NCBI GenBank assembly: GCA_914767885.1
Contig: CAJZBQ010000013.1
Span: 186,001 to 250,000, forward strand
Reading direction: 5' to 3'
Length of the DNA: 64,000 nucleotides
Source of the DNA: Blepharisma stoltei
Lineage: Eukaryota > Ciliophora > Heterotrichea > Heterotrichida > Blepharismidae
The stretch's first letter is position 1; each line of letters begins with the position of its first letter. The notes under the pieces were generated by a model. The model searched no databases, was not told the origin of the DNA, and worked only from the letters and a program-made list of their open reading frames with translations. Of this stretch, positions 33,242 through 44,500 are shown one piece after another. A program made the translations under genes and the position numbers.

Positions 33242-33327
33242 TAAATATATTATGTAAATTAATTTCGATGTTCAAAAAGTCTTCTTTGAAATTTTTATTT
33301 TCCTAAAAAATCAAATATTTAAATAAA

Positions 33328-33985
33328 ATGCACAGATTAGTTGATGCAATGACTTGCAGAGGCGAAAAGGTTTTAATTCACATTGAAGGGCACTTCCTTT
33401 CCTCATTCACCTTAAGCAAAACATCTCTTCAAGAAAAATCAAGACTAAGCTTCGACCAAAGAATCGTATTTTCCTTAATTCTAAGAGGAGATGATAGAGA
33501 TTGCTTATTTATACTCGGCCAAAATTCTGAATGAGTTTTACTTACAGACTCTTTTGATAAAGTACTTGAAGGGAAGCTTAACTCTATTCCTATCATTGAG
33601 AGTATTGAAGGCTGTGAATGATATGAAAATTCTAAGCCTGCTTATAAAAAAATATGGCATCCCTAATGTTTGCAGTTATCCTATATCCATATAGTAAAAA
33701 GGAAAACGGCCATCAGGAATGTTTTCACCCACTGAAAATAGATATAAATATAATCTACTGTTTTCGACTCACCCTAGCACTTTACATCACTTTATTTTCA
33801 ATCTTAATAAAAACATCCCAAGAGTTAAAACACAAGTCTATAAAATTTCAAATGACGCTCACTGGACAACTCGTACATCTCAAATTATAAATATAGCTCC
33901 TATAAGAGGAGAACAAAACAGTGATTTTGCTGTATTGTGCCTGAATTTTAATAGATCATTATTGGCATCCATTTTTAATTTTTAA
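33328..33985 (+). CDS. hypothetical protein, frame-disrupted
   Basis: It starts MHRLVDAMTCRGEKVLIHIEG and reads through two TGA-Trp codons to about 33650, then the coding text changes frame near a run of seven A and again before 33715. The last block (NLLFSTHPSTLHHF...) reads well to TAA 33985. Indel errors, a short unrecognised insert or true decay are all possible. The product is not recognised. Confidence 0.4.
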
Positions 33986-34080
33986 AATAAATTTGTACTT
34001 ATCAATTTTTGAAAAGAAAACGACAAATCTCCATTTATAGTTTTAAGGTGCCGAATCTGACTTATACTGTATAATGCAAG

Positions 34081-36811
34081 TATCCTGGACCTATATTTTC
34101 AGGTTGGTATATTGCTTGGCCATATCGATCTATTATGATGCATAATCTATATTATTTAGATAGGAAAGAAGACAATTTGCCTTTTTAATTCGTTACTCTG
34201 ACTGCTCATTTGTTCATTTTGCGTCACTTGAACCGACTAACGCTGAACTAATTGTAAGTCCATGAGTAATAAAATTTTTGCCTGCTGACTGTTATAAAGT
34301 GATTTCTGTGCACAGTTCTGTCATCATTTTTTCAGCAGCAAAAGCTTTTCAATATAAATTAATCAATGAGCAAGTATTTTTCATGCAGGAGTCATCACTA
34401 ATATGTGAAAATCCACTATCAGCAGTTATGACTTACAGTGACAACTGCAATCGGATCCTAGTTGCTTCAGGAACAAAACTAGGCTGGCTTCATGTAAAAG
34501 AAAACCAATTAAAAATCTCTCTGGCTGCACAGTTGCCTATAAATGGAACAGTAGAAAAGCTTGTAAACCTAACCCCTCTAGCGCTTTCACAACAAGTATA
34601 CGCCCTATGCTTTATACCATACTCAAATTCTATAGTAATTGGGATAAACCTAAAAAGCCTTACAATCGGACAAATTGTAAATCTTATCTAGTGCTCATGG
34701 ACAGCAAATTTCAATTGGCCAATCAAAAGCATCGGATCTATTGCCAACAAAGCTTACTCAATTGTAGGCGAATTTCCTTCTCTTTATTTAAAAATTTGGG
34801 AATCTGGGCTATGTCTTAAAAAAGAGTCAACTTTTTTATCAAATGCATCAAAAATATTCCGCATTGATGAAAACAATTTTATTGCTACGTCTGATATAGG
34901 ACTCTGGACTATGTGTTTTTCAGTCAAAGATTTTAATATTTCAGTGAAAAAATTAAAAGGGATTATTGAAAATGATTATACCTTGTATACAGGAAAGCTA
35001 AATAATGAAATTCTACAAGTAACCATTAAGTAGATAACTCGCCAATCATTGAATCATGTGAATAGAAAATCAACAATATTGAATGATATTGCAAAATTCT
35101 GTGTGGTAATTGGAGGGAATGCAGTCCTTGCATTTTATAATTCTTTGCATTTATATCAAAATCTTGAAGTTGTCCATATTGTTCCTATTAATGAAGAAGT
35201 TTTATCGATGACTGATTACAAAGGCTGCATTTTTGTTTGTGTCAGAAAAAAAGCAAGCGTGCTAAAGTTTTCTGTTTTAAGAGATTCTTTGGTAGAGGCT
35301 GAAGAGATTCCATTAGTTATTAAAGGAAGAAATGCTTTCCCTATTTTTTATCAAGAAAATAGTGATTTCAAAATTTTTATGACTGAAAAATTAATTGTTT
35401 TGCAAAAAAATACTGAAAAAATTGTTTATGAAGTTGATGCTTTTAGATGCAGCGTTATTAAAGATACAGGAAGGATGTATGAAATTTTTGTAGAAGGGCT
35501 AAAGAGCGGACATATATTGCAAGTTTGGCAAAAAGATAAATCTGTAGCTGGGCTAACTCATCAAATAAAGCCTATTCATGGTTCAATTATACGTGATATT
35601 TTTTATATATATGATAATCTATGTATATTTGCTGAAATAGCAAATCTGTCAATAGGGCAGTTAGAGGAAAAAATTAATGAGCAGAAGCTTGAACTGTCGT
35701 TTCCTTTTAAAGTGGTGTGCGCTGATATCTACAATTTTTATTTAATTGCAAATAATAAACTTGAAATTATTGGGAAAAATCTTACCAAACAGTGAGAAGT
35801 ATCATTTTCTGAAAGCCAAGAAATCATATGCTGCCACATCTATAATAAAAAATTAATATTTTCATCAACTATTTGTGAAACATTTTACATGAATGTGCTG
35901 GATTTAATGACTTTTGAGCTTGAAAAATCTATTTCATTCCAAAACCAAATAGAAGAAATTAGTAGTTACCAAGACATCCTTATCTTAAAATTCAAAAAAT
36001 GCATAAAATTTCTTACAAAATTTCATGCAAGCGCTGGGATTGATATTTCCTTTGAAAAGCATGATTTTAATGAAATTAAGCTTAAGCTTGATGATGACGA
36101 GAGTAATTTATTGCTGGAGCTCGCAATAATTAATCAGTTCCAAGACATTATAAAATTTTTATTTATTAACACAGCAGAGTCATGAGAAGAAGAAGCTGAG
36201 CAAAAAGAAAAACCTGAATTTTTATGCTTGACAGCTTCACATGTCCATTGAGGAAGGTATGAATTCTCTTCACTCCCCCAATAATAATAAAAAATTTTTT
36301 ATAGCACAAAATTATAAATAGTAAATTTTTATATGAATAAATAATTGAGGCTAAAATATTGAAATTTCGGTATTTTATAAGAAAGCGTCTCATAATAAGC
36401 AAATTTGTATTTACTCAAATAATATTCCTATATTGAAAATTTTACACTAAAACCCTTATTAAAAAGCCTATTTTGCCTTATTCTAAGGGGAAGCCAGTTA
36501 AAATTTTGGATTCAATTGTATGATTTATTTAGAAAACTGAAATAAAAATTTCGAACTTACTTGTGACATACAAAAAAGAATTCGTTTTATTTGGAGAACA
36601 ACAATTATGGAAAGGAAGGCTGGAAAGAACAGAATCTCCTGCTGCTCTTTTAAATAAAGCTCAAATTGATTGAAGAACACATAAAATAAACATCCAGCAA
36701 TTTTCAAATATTATTGATACTGAAGAAGTAGTACACATCAAATCTATTAACAAACTTGCTGCTATTTCTATAAATAGTAGGCTCGAAATAATCGATATTG
36801 ATGATAAATAA
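34081..36811 (+). CDS. large protein with beta-propeller-like character
   Basis: The coding text begins around 34081 (PGPIFSGWYIAWPYRS), shifts frame once at a run of five T near 34182, then is continuous through three 15-nt introns: 34677-34691 (GTAAATCTTATCTAG), 35019-35033 (GTAACCATTAAGTAG) and 36518-36532 (GTATGATTTATTTAG). It also crosses several TGA-Trp codons and an IES near 36282-36478. Repeating short beta strands without membrane segments suggest a propeller scaffold like the DDB1/CPSF160 group, but no signature is seen. The exact start is not resolved; the stop is TAA 36809-36811. Confidence 0.55.
36282..36478. other. IES in the large gene
   Basis: A stop-rich AT block between ...SSLPQ and YSKGKPVKILDSI. 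Joining at TA 36282 and TA 36479 keeps the frame. Another left TA at 36258 also works, so the boundary is approximate. Confidence 0.55.
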
Positions 36812-36989
36812 TCTAATTTAAAACGTAAACTTTATAATAGATCAATTATAAATTTTTTTATAATTTCAAATTTATATTTCTTTTTTAAACGAGCCATCTT
36901 TGATGAAATTTTTAGGGCAGTTTTTACATAAAGAATTAGAAGTGAGCAAGCTTAATGTATGAAAGATTAATTATTGATCATTTTAAAGG

Positions 36990-37850
36990 ATATAATTAAC
37001 TGATTTAGGGTGACTTTTTAAGTTAGTTTATTATATGGTCTTCAAGCATCTTTCATACATATAAGCATTGCAGAAAGAGCAATAGCAGCTTTTATGTAAA
37101 TATTTGCCCATTTGCATCAAATGCTATCTCTTAGACTTGCTAGCTTTTCAAAGTTGATGATCACATTAAAGATTTTTTTCAAGAGAAGCCAGTAAGGCTT
37201 TCACCTAAATTTAATATCAAAATTGACTATACATTAGTTTCGCTACGTTTTCATGTCTTTCTTAGCATCTTGATGGATAATTAATTATTTAAATACTGAT
37301 ATTTCTAAAAGATAAATCAATATTTCTATCATTTCTTAAAGCGATGAGGATATACAGAGTATGGCAATCGCCTATTGAAAATATAACACCTCTCATATAA
37401 AGATTTTATTTGGATATTGCGAGGGAATTTCCTTTACTTTAGGTAGTCCGCTGATTAGCTTCTGTTTTTGAATTAGTCTGCATTGGAAAAGTTGACAGTA
37501 ACGTCGAGTTTTTAATCCTTCTAGAGATACAATTCATATATGGAATTCTGCAAAAATTTAGTTCTAATATCTTGTTTTTTTGATCTTTCATTATATTTAC
37601 TTAGATCAGACAGTCCTTTCTTAGTTTTTCTAATTCCAGTTACATAATTTTTTTTATTGTAATGTTGAAGCGTGGAGTAAAGATTATCCATAAATATGTT
37701 TTCGAAGCCTCAACTAGTGCCTTACATAGATTTCTCGTTTTGAACTCTTCCTTTCTGAAACCTATAAAGATTTTATGCTTCAGATTTGACTCGCATAATA
37801 GAAAAAACTTTGAAACCTCATTTTTCTAGCTTAATTCGTATAAAATGCTT
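36990..37850 (-). pseudogene. protein-like minus-strand frame with many TAA/TAG (island 3)
   Basis: Read on the minus strand from about 37850 to 36990, one frame gives protein-like text (for example KKGLSDLSKYNERSKKQDI and LDVTVNFSNAD) crossed by many TAA/TAG and TGA codons, mixed with ordinary CAA/CAG. Under the code of the surrounding genes it is not translatable. The family is not recognised. Confidence 0.25.
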
Positions 37851-38570
37851 CAAAACAAAGCCGCGGTTGTCCCTGAATATAAAAATATTACAATAAGTAG
37901 TGCATCTGAGCTATAAATTGTCTTAAAAGAATCAATGAAAGAGCTGATTGCTCTCTTGTGAACTCTGGAGGAATCATTCTTATCCACTCAGAATTCAGAA
38001 TTGTTAACTCCCCCCCCTCCGTGAGTGAACAAAAAAATTTTGTTCACTCACGGAGGTGGGTTAATTTTTTTTTCGAGATTCAAAAAAAAATCCTATATCG
38101 CAAAAATTGGGAAGCAAATATTAATTTAATTTATAAAATTTATGCTTTAAAACGCAATTTGTTTAAAATTAAACAGAATTAGCTCGAGATTTCATTATAC
38201 TAATTATCACTTATATATTAAAATTCTTTTTTTCTATTAAAAAAAATTTTGTTCATTCACGGAGGGTGGGTTTTTGGGCAAAAAATAGCGATTTTTCTAA
38301 TGGTTTTGTTCACTCACGGGGGGATTAAGTCATTTTTTCTGAACTCCTTTAGGTGGCAAACTTCTTTAAGCGGCAAGCAGCATCCTATCCCATATCTTCA
38401 TCCCATAATTTTTAGCAAAGGCGCCAACTCAGGAAGTTTAAAAATGCCTCATCTCAGACGCATTTGCCAACTCCCGAGTTCATTCGTCAACTTGAGTTGC
38501 AGAACCAAATCGGAAAAATGCTTAATATGCTCGCAGCCTAGGATGATCTATAATGCGTTGCCTAAATTGC
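37842..38570 (+). pseudogene. disrupted gene containing MITE copy 6
   Basis: A block starting ATG 37842 (MLQNKAAVVPEYK) meets a TAA, then SMKELIALLWTLEESFLSTQ reads to the element. After the element SHFFWTPL follows, and a later frame gives THLPTPEFIRQLELQNQIG to a stop. Frames do not join cleanly even after removing the element, so this is either a decayed gene or one with extra unrecognised inserts. Confidence 0.35.
38005..38325. mobile_element. MITE family A, copy 6
   Basis: A 321-bp family A element, same orientation as copy 1, between TTG-TA and TA-AGTCATTTTTTC. Both family hallmarks are present: the left hairpin and the right doubled end with GGGCAAAAAATAGCG. Confidence 0.9.
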
Positions 38571-38594
38571 TTATCTAGGCAACGCATAATACTA
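38549..38594. repeat. small hairpin
   Basis: ATAATGCGTTGCCTA and its inverse around a 10-base loop. It may be a miniature palindromic insert or a terminator-like fold; its position after the disrupted gene does not decide between them. Confidence 0.5.
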
Positions 38595-38791
38595 TATCAG
38601 GGCTATCAATTGTCTATTCAGTATTTATAAATAATTTAACTAAATTTACCACAATTTTCTGACATATGAAAATTGGTGAAAATGAAGGAATTTATTGCAA
38701 TAAATTTATCCCATATTTTTTATTAGTAAAGCAAATATCATGGGGTTTAAGATGATATAAAATCAAAGCTATTTGGTTTATTTATATATAT

Positions 38792-39328
38792 ATGGGTTCA
38801 TCTATAACAAGAATTTGGAACAAACTTTTCAAAAATCAGGAAATTCGCATTCTTATGGTTGGGCTTGATGCGGCAGGAAAAACAACAATCTTAGATCAAT
38901 TCAAATTAGGAAAATTTGTACAAACAATCCCAACAATTGGTTTTAATGTGGAAACTATTAAATATCGGAATATCTCATTTGTCATATGAGATATTGGCGG
39001 AGGGGACAAAATCCATCTTCTATGAAAGCATTATCTTGAGAATGCAAAGGGCCTTATCTTTGTTGTCGATTCTGCAGATCATGAAAGAATTGATATTGCT
39101 AGGCACCGTTTTTTAGAGCTTGTTAAGCTAGATAAAAGTGTTGCTGTTTTAGTTCTAGCAAATAAGGCAGATTTACCAAATCATATGAGTATCAATGAAA
39201 TTGTGAACAGACTCGAGATAGAATCAATTGAAAACAAAAAATGATACGTTCAAGCTGCTTGTGCAGTTTCAGGAGATGGATTAAGAGAAGGATTAGAATG
39301 GCTTTCATGGGTATTAACTAAAAATTAA
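38792..39328 (+). CDS. Arf-like small GTPase with altered switch II
   Basis: 178 residues with three or more TGA-Trp codons. An N-terminal MGSS (myristoylation-type glycine), P-loop [10 protein letters not shown], switch I with PTIGFNVE, switch [18 protein letters not shown], and an NKADLP guanine-binding motif identify the Arf/Arl family. The catalytic Gln that follows the DxGG motif in nearly all members is Gly here (codon GGG), which would be expected to slow GTP hydrolysis strongly. The Trp at the start of switch II and in LLWKHY are UGA-encoded. Confidence 0.9.
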
Positions 39329-39583
39329 ATTATTTTTATATTAATTACTCAGAATCAAGTAAATAAATATTTATTTTTAATTTAATAATAATAATAAATT
39401 TAGAATAAAGTTCTAAAATAATCACTATCAAAAATATATCGGTAATATAGATTTAAAATTCATACTGTTTATTTTGATTACTTTTTTTTCGCTTATTGAT
39501 AAAAATAAAAGAAGCTCTTACGCCCATTCCATTTTACATTAATGAAATTAATTATGCAATCTAACTTTTCTCATTATGGCTGT

Positions 39584-40270
39584 CTATATTAAACTATCTA
39601 ATTGCTTAGCAGACCACTCTTCCACTTCCTCTATTACTTGGCTTTCAAACCAATCCTTCGCCATTTTGCACGCTTCTGCATTTGTCGTCTTATATGCCCA
39701 TTTTCACCTACAATTGATCCCGAGCCGATTTAGCATCCCAGTAATTTCAATTCACTGCTTATAATATCGAACGACTGAAGCCCTGGATTTTTGGTCAAAA
39801 GTCTGGACAATGCTATCCTCTTCTGTATACATAATGATGTCATTGATTTTATTTTCAGCACAAAACTTAATTGCAAAAACAGCGTGCTTTAGCAACCCCA
39901 ATGATTTTGAGTTTGTATAATAGGTGTCCACTGATTTACTTAAGACTTCATTAGAAGGATTTTTAATAATGTAGGAGCATCCTATTGGCCCAAAGCTGAG
40001 TTTTCTATAGGCAGCAAGCCAAATTGAGTGAGGCTTTGCGCTGCTTTGTTCGTCTACTTTGGGTGGATCTGGGACTTCTAGAATTTTTGATATTTTTTTA
40101 TTAGGTAATTCGACTTCCCCAATAGAACTGGTGCTTGATGATTTTTCTAATGACTCTGTTATGTCAAACACTTCAGGAATTAATCGTTTTTCTTGAGCTT
40201 CGTTTGAGCCTTCTGACAGTATTTTTCTCTTTTTGTGTGGAGAATCATAAATGTCATCGAAATCGGACAT
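39584..40270 (-). CDS. RNase H-fold-like protein
   Basis: 228 residues including two TGA-encoded Trp. The first 85 residues are charged and disordered with a nuclear-import-like KKRK. The C-terminal part has the strand/helix order of an RNase H domain (CSYIIKN..., then TYYTNSKSLGLLKHAVFAI, then IIMYTEEDSIVQTF, and a final NAEACKMAKDWFE). Some acidic catalytic positions appear substituted, so nuclease activity is doubtful. The assignment rests on pattern, not on a clear signature. Confidence 0.45.
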
Positions 40271-40396
40271 GGTTTAAATTAATAGAGTTTAAGCCCCCGA
40301 ATAAAACTTTGTGGTATAATAAGTAATATGGGTTTGCATTCCAGCGGGGGTAAATGGAATGGATAATTGAAAATAATTTAAGATAATCAATTATCT

Positions 40397-40812
40397 TACT
40401 CCCCCTCATTCAAATTTGGTATTTAATACCCTTTTAATTGGAACAAATTTGTTTTTCAATAGGAAATTTTAACGATGAAAATACTAATTTATAAAATTAG
40501 ATTTAACCTAATTTAATAGACAAAATGCAAGTACAATGCTATTTAAACAATTTCAAAATCGTTTAATTTTATTATTTAATTCTAGAAAAATAGATTAAAT
40601 TTTTAAAAATGAAAATACTAATCTTTATAAAATCAATATTGATTAATTTAATGAAAGAAGTGCAAGTAATCTGTTTTCACACTAGTCAATTATTTTTTTA
40701 ATAAATTAAAATTCAAAGTATTGTACTCAATTTATATTTTTTAAAATTTAAAAAAATTAACCCCTCTTTAAATTTGAATAGAAATTTTTGTTCCAATTTA
40801 AAAGGTGGGATT
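40397..40812. mobile_element. MITE family B, copy 3, intergenic
   Basis: A 416-bp element between divergent genes with TActccccctc...CTTTTAATTGGAAC at the left and GTTCCAATTTAAAAGGTGGGAT at the right. The remainder of 40271-40962 is AT-rich and empty. Confidence 0.75.
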
Positions 40813-40962
40813 TAATAAAAAAATTAAACTTAATATGAAGATTTAAATAATAAAAGTTATTAATTATAAAATTATTAGATTAAATTTAATAAAAAGGGCA
40901 CGATTTTATCAATGAAAAATATTTTTTAACTATTTTACAAGGGGGCTTGAAAATATAAAAAT

Positions 40963-43098
40963 ATGTCTGAAATTCAAGAATCCCTATTGACAAACCCGCC
41001 CAGCACTTTTTCAGCTAATGAAGATTCTTCATCTCCGCTTAGACTTCCCCAAAAAAGACAACGTGAAGTCGAGCTTCAAGAGAACCCTTTGCCCACTTTT
41101 GAAGAAGCATACTCAAACAATAGAATGTTCATAAAGCTCGTCAAAGAATATTTCAAACAGAAAATTGATCCTTCTCTCCATTTCAAAATCAAAGAAATTG
41201 TTAACCAAAAAGAATATTTATTTCAATTACTCAAAGAAACTTCTACTCGTGGCGGCTGGAGACGTATGAATGCTTGCCATGGATGGCACCAAATTGCTTC
41301 TCTTTTTGGAAATCTAAGCCCAGAACAGCTCAGAAAAGATTATGACGAGCATTTATTTATCATAGAAAAAGGTCTTTCACCATTAACAAAATATGACAAT
41401 TCCACAATAGAAAATTACCTAGAAGAGCTCAACCCAGAACTGATGCAGCAAGCTGTCCTTATTAGGCCTTCAAAATTCGATACAAGTTTGACAGCAAAAC
41501 AATGGAATAGCTATGTGTTTTCAAGCTTTGGGCTTGCAAGAGGCTACTCTACCTATATTTTGAATATTGATATTTCAGTGTTTAAGATTGATAGAATTAC
41601 AAATGTCTACTCCAACAACCCAATTACTATAAAAATTGAAAATGATCCTAAAGAAACGTGGTATAAAGATATTACACTTGGTGGATTTTTAGATGAGTTA
41701 CTTACAAGCAATAACCCGAAAATTGTGGCAGAGGCAGACTTAAAAGAATTTTCAGCACTTTATGAAGAACTGTCAAAGAAACTGCCAAATGCTCTCCATT
41801 GGAACTCAAAAAATAATCTGCTGCGTTATTATCCCAAGCTTCTAGGAATTACATCACCTATGCTACTTATTTTAAACAATAATTTTATCTTCACAGGAGG
41901 CCCAAGCTACTTGAATTCCAGCGGAGTCTACTTGAACTTTGACACAACCATAGAATGATGGGCAATAGACTCAAAGCAGTTTCCAGTCCTTCAGCAAAAA
42001 GTTCTGAGAGATTTTTCAATTGATATTTCCAAAGAAAAATGGCTCCCAAACGACCAATATCTGCTTGTCCAAAACATCCCTTTCTGGCACACAACTCAAA
42101 GACCAGGCGACATTATTTTTGCTCCAAATGATAAGGTTTATTGGATTACCTCAGTGCTAAAAACTACACTTATTTATTGGAATTTATTATCAGACAGTCC
42201 TCTATCACTTGAAGACGCCTGGACAATCCACAAATCCAATTTCAGCAAAGAATACCCCAAAAAAATCAACCTGCCAAGGCTTGTGGTCGAATATTTAAAC
42301 AGAGAACTCGGAAAAATCAGCCAATCAACCTTTGAGTTCTGCAAAGAGATGATAAATGAGTGTACAGAATCACAAGAGCTGCCAAATAAAACAAGACCAG
42401 AAGACTCTGACTGCTTATTTTGTGCTTTTTGTGGAAAAGATATTATCTGGAAATACTCAAGATGCATAAAATGCCATATGAACAGAGGAATTGACGCTAT
42501 TTGTTTATCATGCACAACAGGCCATAAATGTTTAGAAATTGTATTTTTTGAAAAATACCCTGAGGAGGAATGGAAAGCATTTTTAGCCAGGATTAATGCG
42601 CCACAGGTGGAGAGTTTCCAAGAAAAAATATGCAGGACTGAAATTAATGAGTTTTGTGGCTGCGGAGAAAATATTGCTATTTCTCCGAGCACTGTTGAAG
42701 CTATTTATAATGCACCTCTGATAAATGCACATATTCAAATTGAAGCTGTAGATGATCCTGAAGAAGTTGAACAAAACTGTGAAGATAAGGTTGTGGCACC
42801 GATTAAAATGCCAGATATCAATGATTTGTATAAGAATAAAGGGAAAAAGCAGAGAGATATTAGGAAAGCGATGGAAAATCCGCTGTCTGGGCCGAGGTTT
42901 ACGTATCAACTTGAAGAGAAGGAGTATCAGTCTAAAGCAAAAGATGATGGGAATGATATTTTGAAGAATTTAATGAAGGGGAGGAATAATGAATCTGCTC
43001 TGTCAAGCTTGGTCAAAAAGCCGTCTTCTATATCTGGGTTAAGCAGGCTAATTTCAAAAGCAAAAACTGATAAGCAAAATGTTTATGATAAATATTAA
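40963..43098 (+). CDS. UTX-type JmjC protein with ARID-like domain, iron ligands lost
   Basis: 711 residues, one TGA-Trp at 41956-41958. Residues about 55-150 resemble an ARID domain (LLKETSTRGGWRRMN...WHQIASLFG). Residues about 270-410 align with the KDM6/UTX JmjC core: GITSPMLL, then FTGGPSYLNSSGVYLNF, then FWHTTQRPGDIIF and KVYWITSV. The UTX iron ligands HxE and the later H (TVHW) are replaced (PSY and KVYW). A Cys-rich zinc-binding module (about 480-530) follows, as in UTX. It is likely a chromatin protein without demethylase activity. The C-terminus is low-complexity. Confidence 0.7.
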
Positions 43099-43302
43099 AT
43101 AAATATTTTTTATCAATAATAATATAAAAAAATGTAAAATAATTCATTTAAGAATAGGTAAGTATGGTAATATTGGCAATTTTTTACTTAAAAATTAATA
43201 AAATTAAAGAAATCAAGTATATTTAAGCCACAAGTCCAAGAAATAAATCGTCAGTTCTGCACCATTTTTTAATTTGAAATAAATTTAATAAATAATTTTA
43301 AA

Positions 43303-44112
43303 TTAAGCCATTAACTGAGCAAACTGCGCTTCATTATAATCAGTCTCCAAAAGATTAAGCACCATTTGATTAGCTTTTTCCTCAACTGCATGCTCTTCTT
43401 GTTGCTGTTTTATCTTTTCTAAAAGATAATAATCGTCATTTATCGCCTTATTTACACCAAGACTGATTGCTTCGACATTTAATTCATCAGGTCTTCATTT
43501 AAACGAAATTTCTGGCAATGGTGGGATATTTGCTTGCATTTTTTTTAAACTTTCTTTAATTTGGTTAGAAAAATCAATGATCTTTTTGCTTTCTTCCAGT
43601 GGATAAAATGTATTGACGACATTTATTACATAATTTGGGTCCATATTTGGTGTGCTTGGCATATACATCTGCAATTTTTTGTCTTTTTTTACATAGGACT
43701 TCGCAAGGGATGTAAGGACACTTTTGTCTGGGCTTGGAATTAGTTTTATTTTGGATTTCGGAAGCAAGGTTTTTGAGCCAACAATTAGCTCATCAAGGAA
43801 ATTTGGGGTGAAAAAGCCGAGGTCAGGTAAAAAGTAGTCGTTTTCTTGAAGTTTTTTATAGACAGCGTCTTTAGAAAGTTTGAGTCTCCTGAGGTAGTCT
43901 GTAAAGTCTATAAGGAGGGTAGAATCATAAATATGCCTAATTCTTTTAATATGGAAAAATTCATGCAAAGTGTTGATTTGGACGTTGTCCCAGATGTAGT
44001 CTTGAGGAGATTCAACGTATTTGCCGAGAGCTTTATTTATTTCAAACCTAACCATTTTGGAGAGATCATCTCTGAAAGTGTGCAAAAAGCTTTTCAATTC
44101 TTCACTGTTCAT
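43303..44112 (-). CDS. hypothetical protein
   Basis: 269 residues with one TGA-Trp at 43495-43497, which extends the frame by 63 codons. Mostly helical and charged, with a short Pro-rich turn (IPPLPEISF) before the Trp and a coiled-coil-like C-terminus rich in Gln/Glu. No membrane segment. The family is not recognised. It is convergent with the JmjC gene. Confidence 0.6.
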
Positions 44113-44500
44113 TTATGTTTATAAAAGCCCCTCTAGAAAAAAAATTTTGAAAATTAATAAATAAGGGACAATATCATAATATAATAATATTTGTCTTATA
44201 AATATATCAATTAAACCTAATTGCTACTGAAAATTGATATTAAGCCATAACTTAATTTTGCTTAACTCAAAAGAATTAAAGCCAATAATTTTAAATAAAA
44301 TCCACAATTTATGATATAAATTTCTATGCTATTTTCTCATATTATTAATGTTTCTGGTGCCGAATATTCCTTTAATAGCCTTCCTTTATTTATCATGAAT
44401 TCCTGCCTTCTTCAGCTATTTATTTCTTATTTTTCATTTATGATAAGGCAAAACCTTTTTTAACATTTCCCATCATGCTAATTATAACAAAGAATTCAAT
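44113..44500. other. divergent intergenic region
   Basis: 388 bp of AT-rich DNA that must hold promoters for the kinesin and for the minus-strand gene. No motif or repeat is recognised. Confidence 0.5.

Noticed and set aside
43561..44124. Plus-strand frames opposite the 43.3-44.1 kb gene
   Set aside because: The minus strand gives a longer frame continued by a TGA-Trp codon; the plus frames are shadows.
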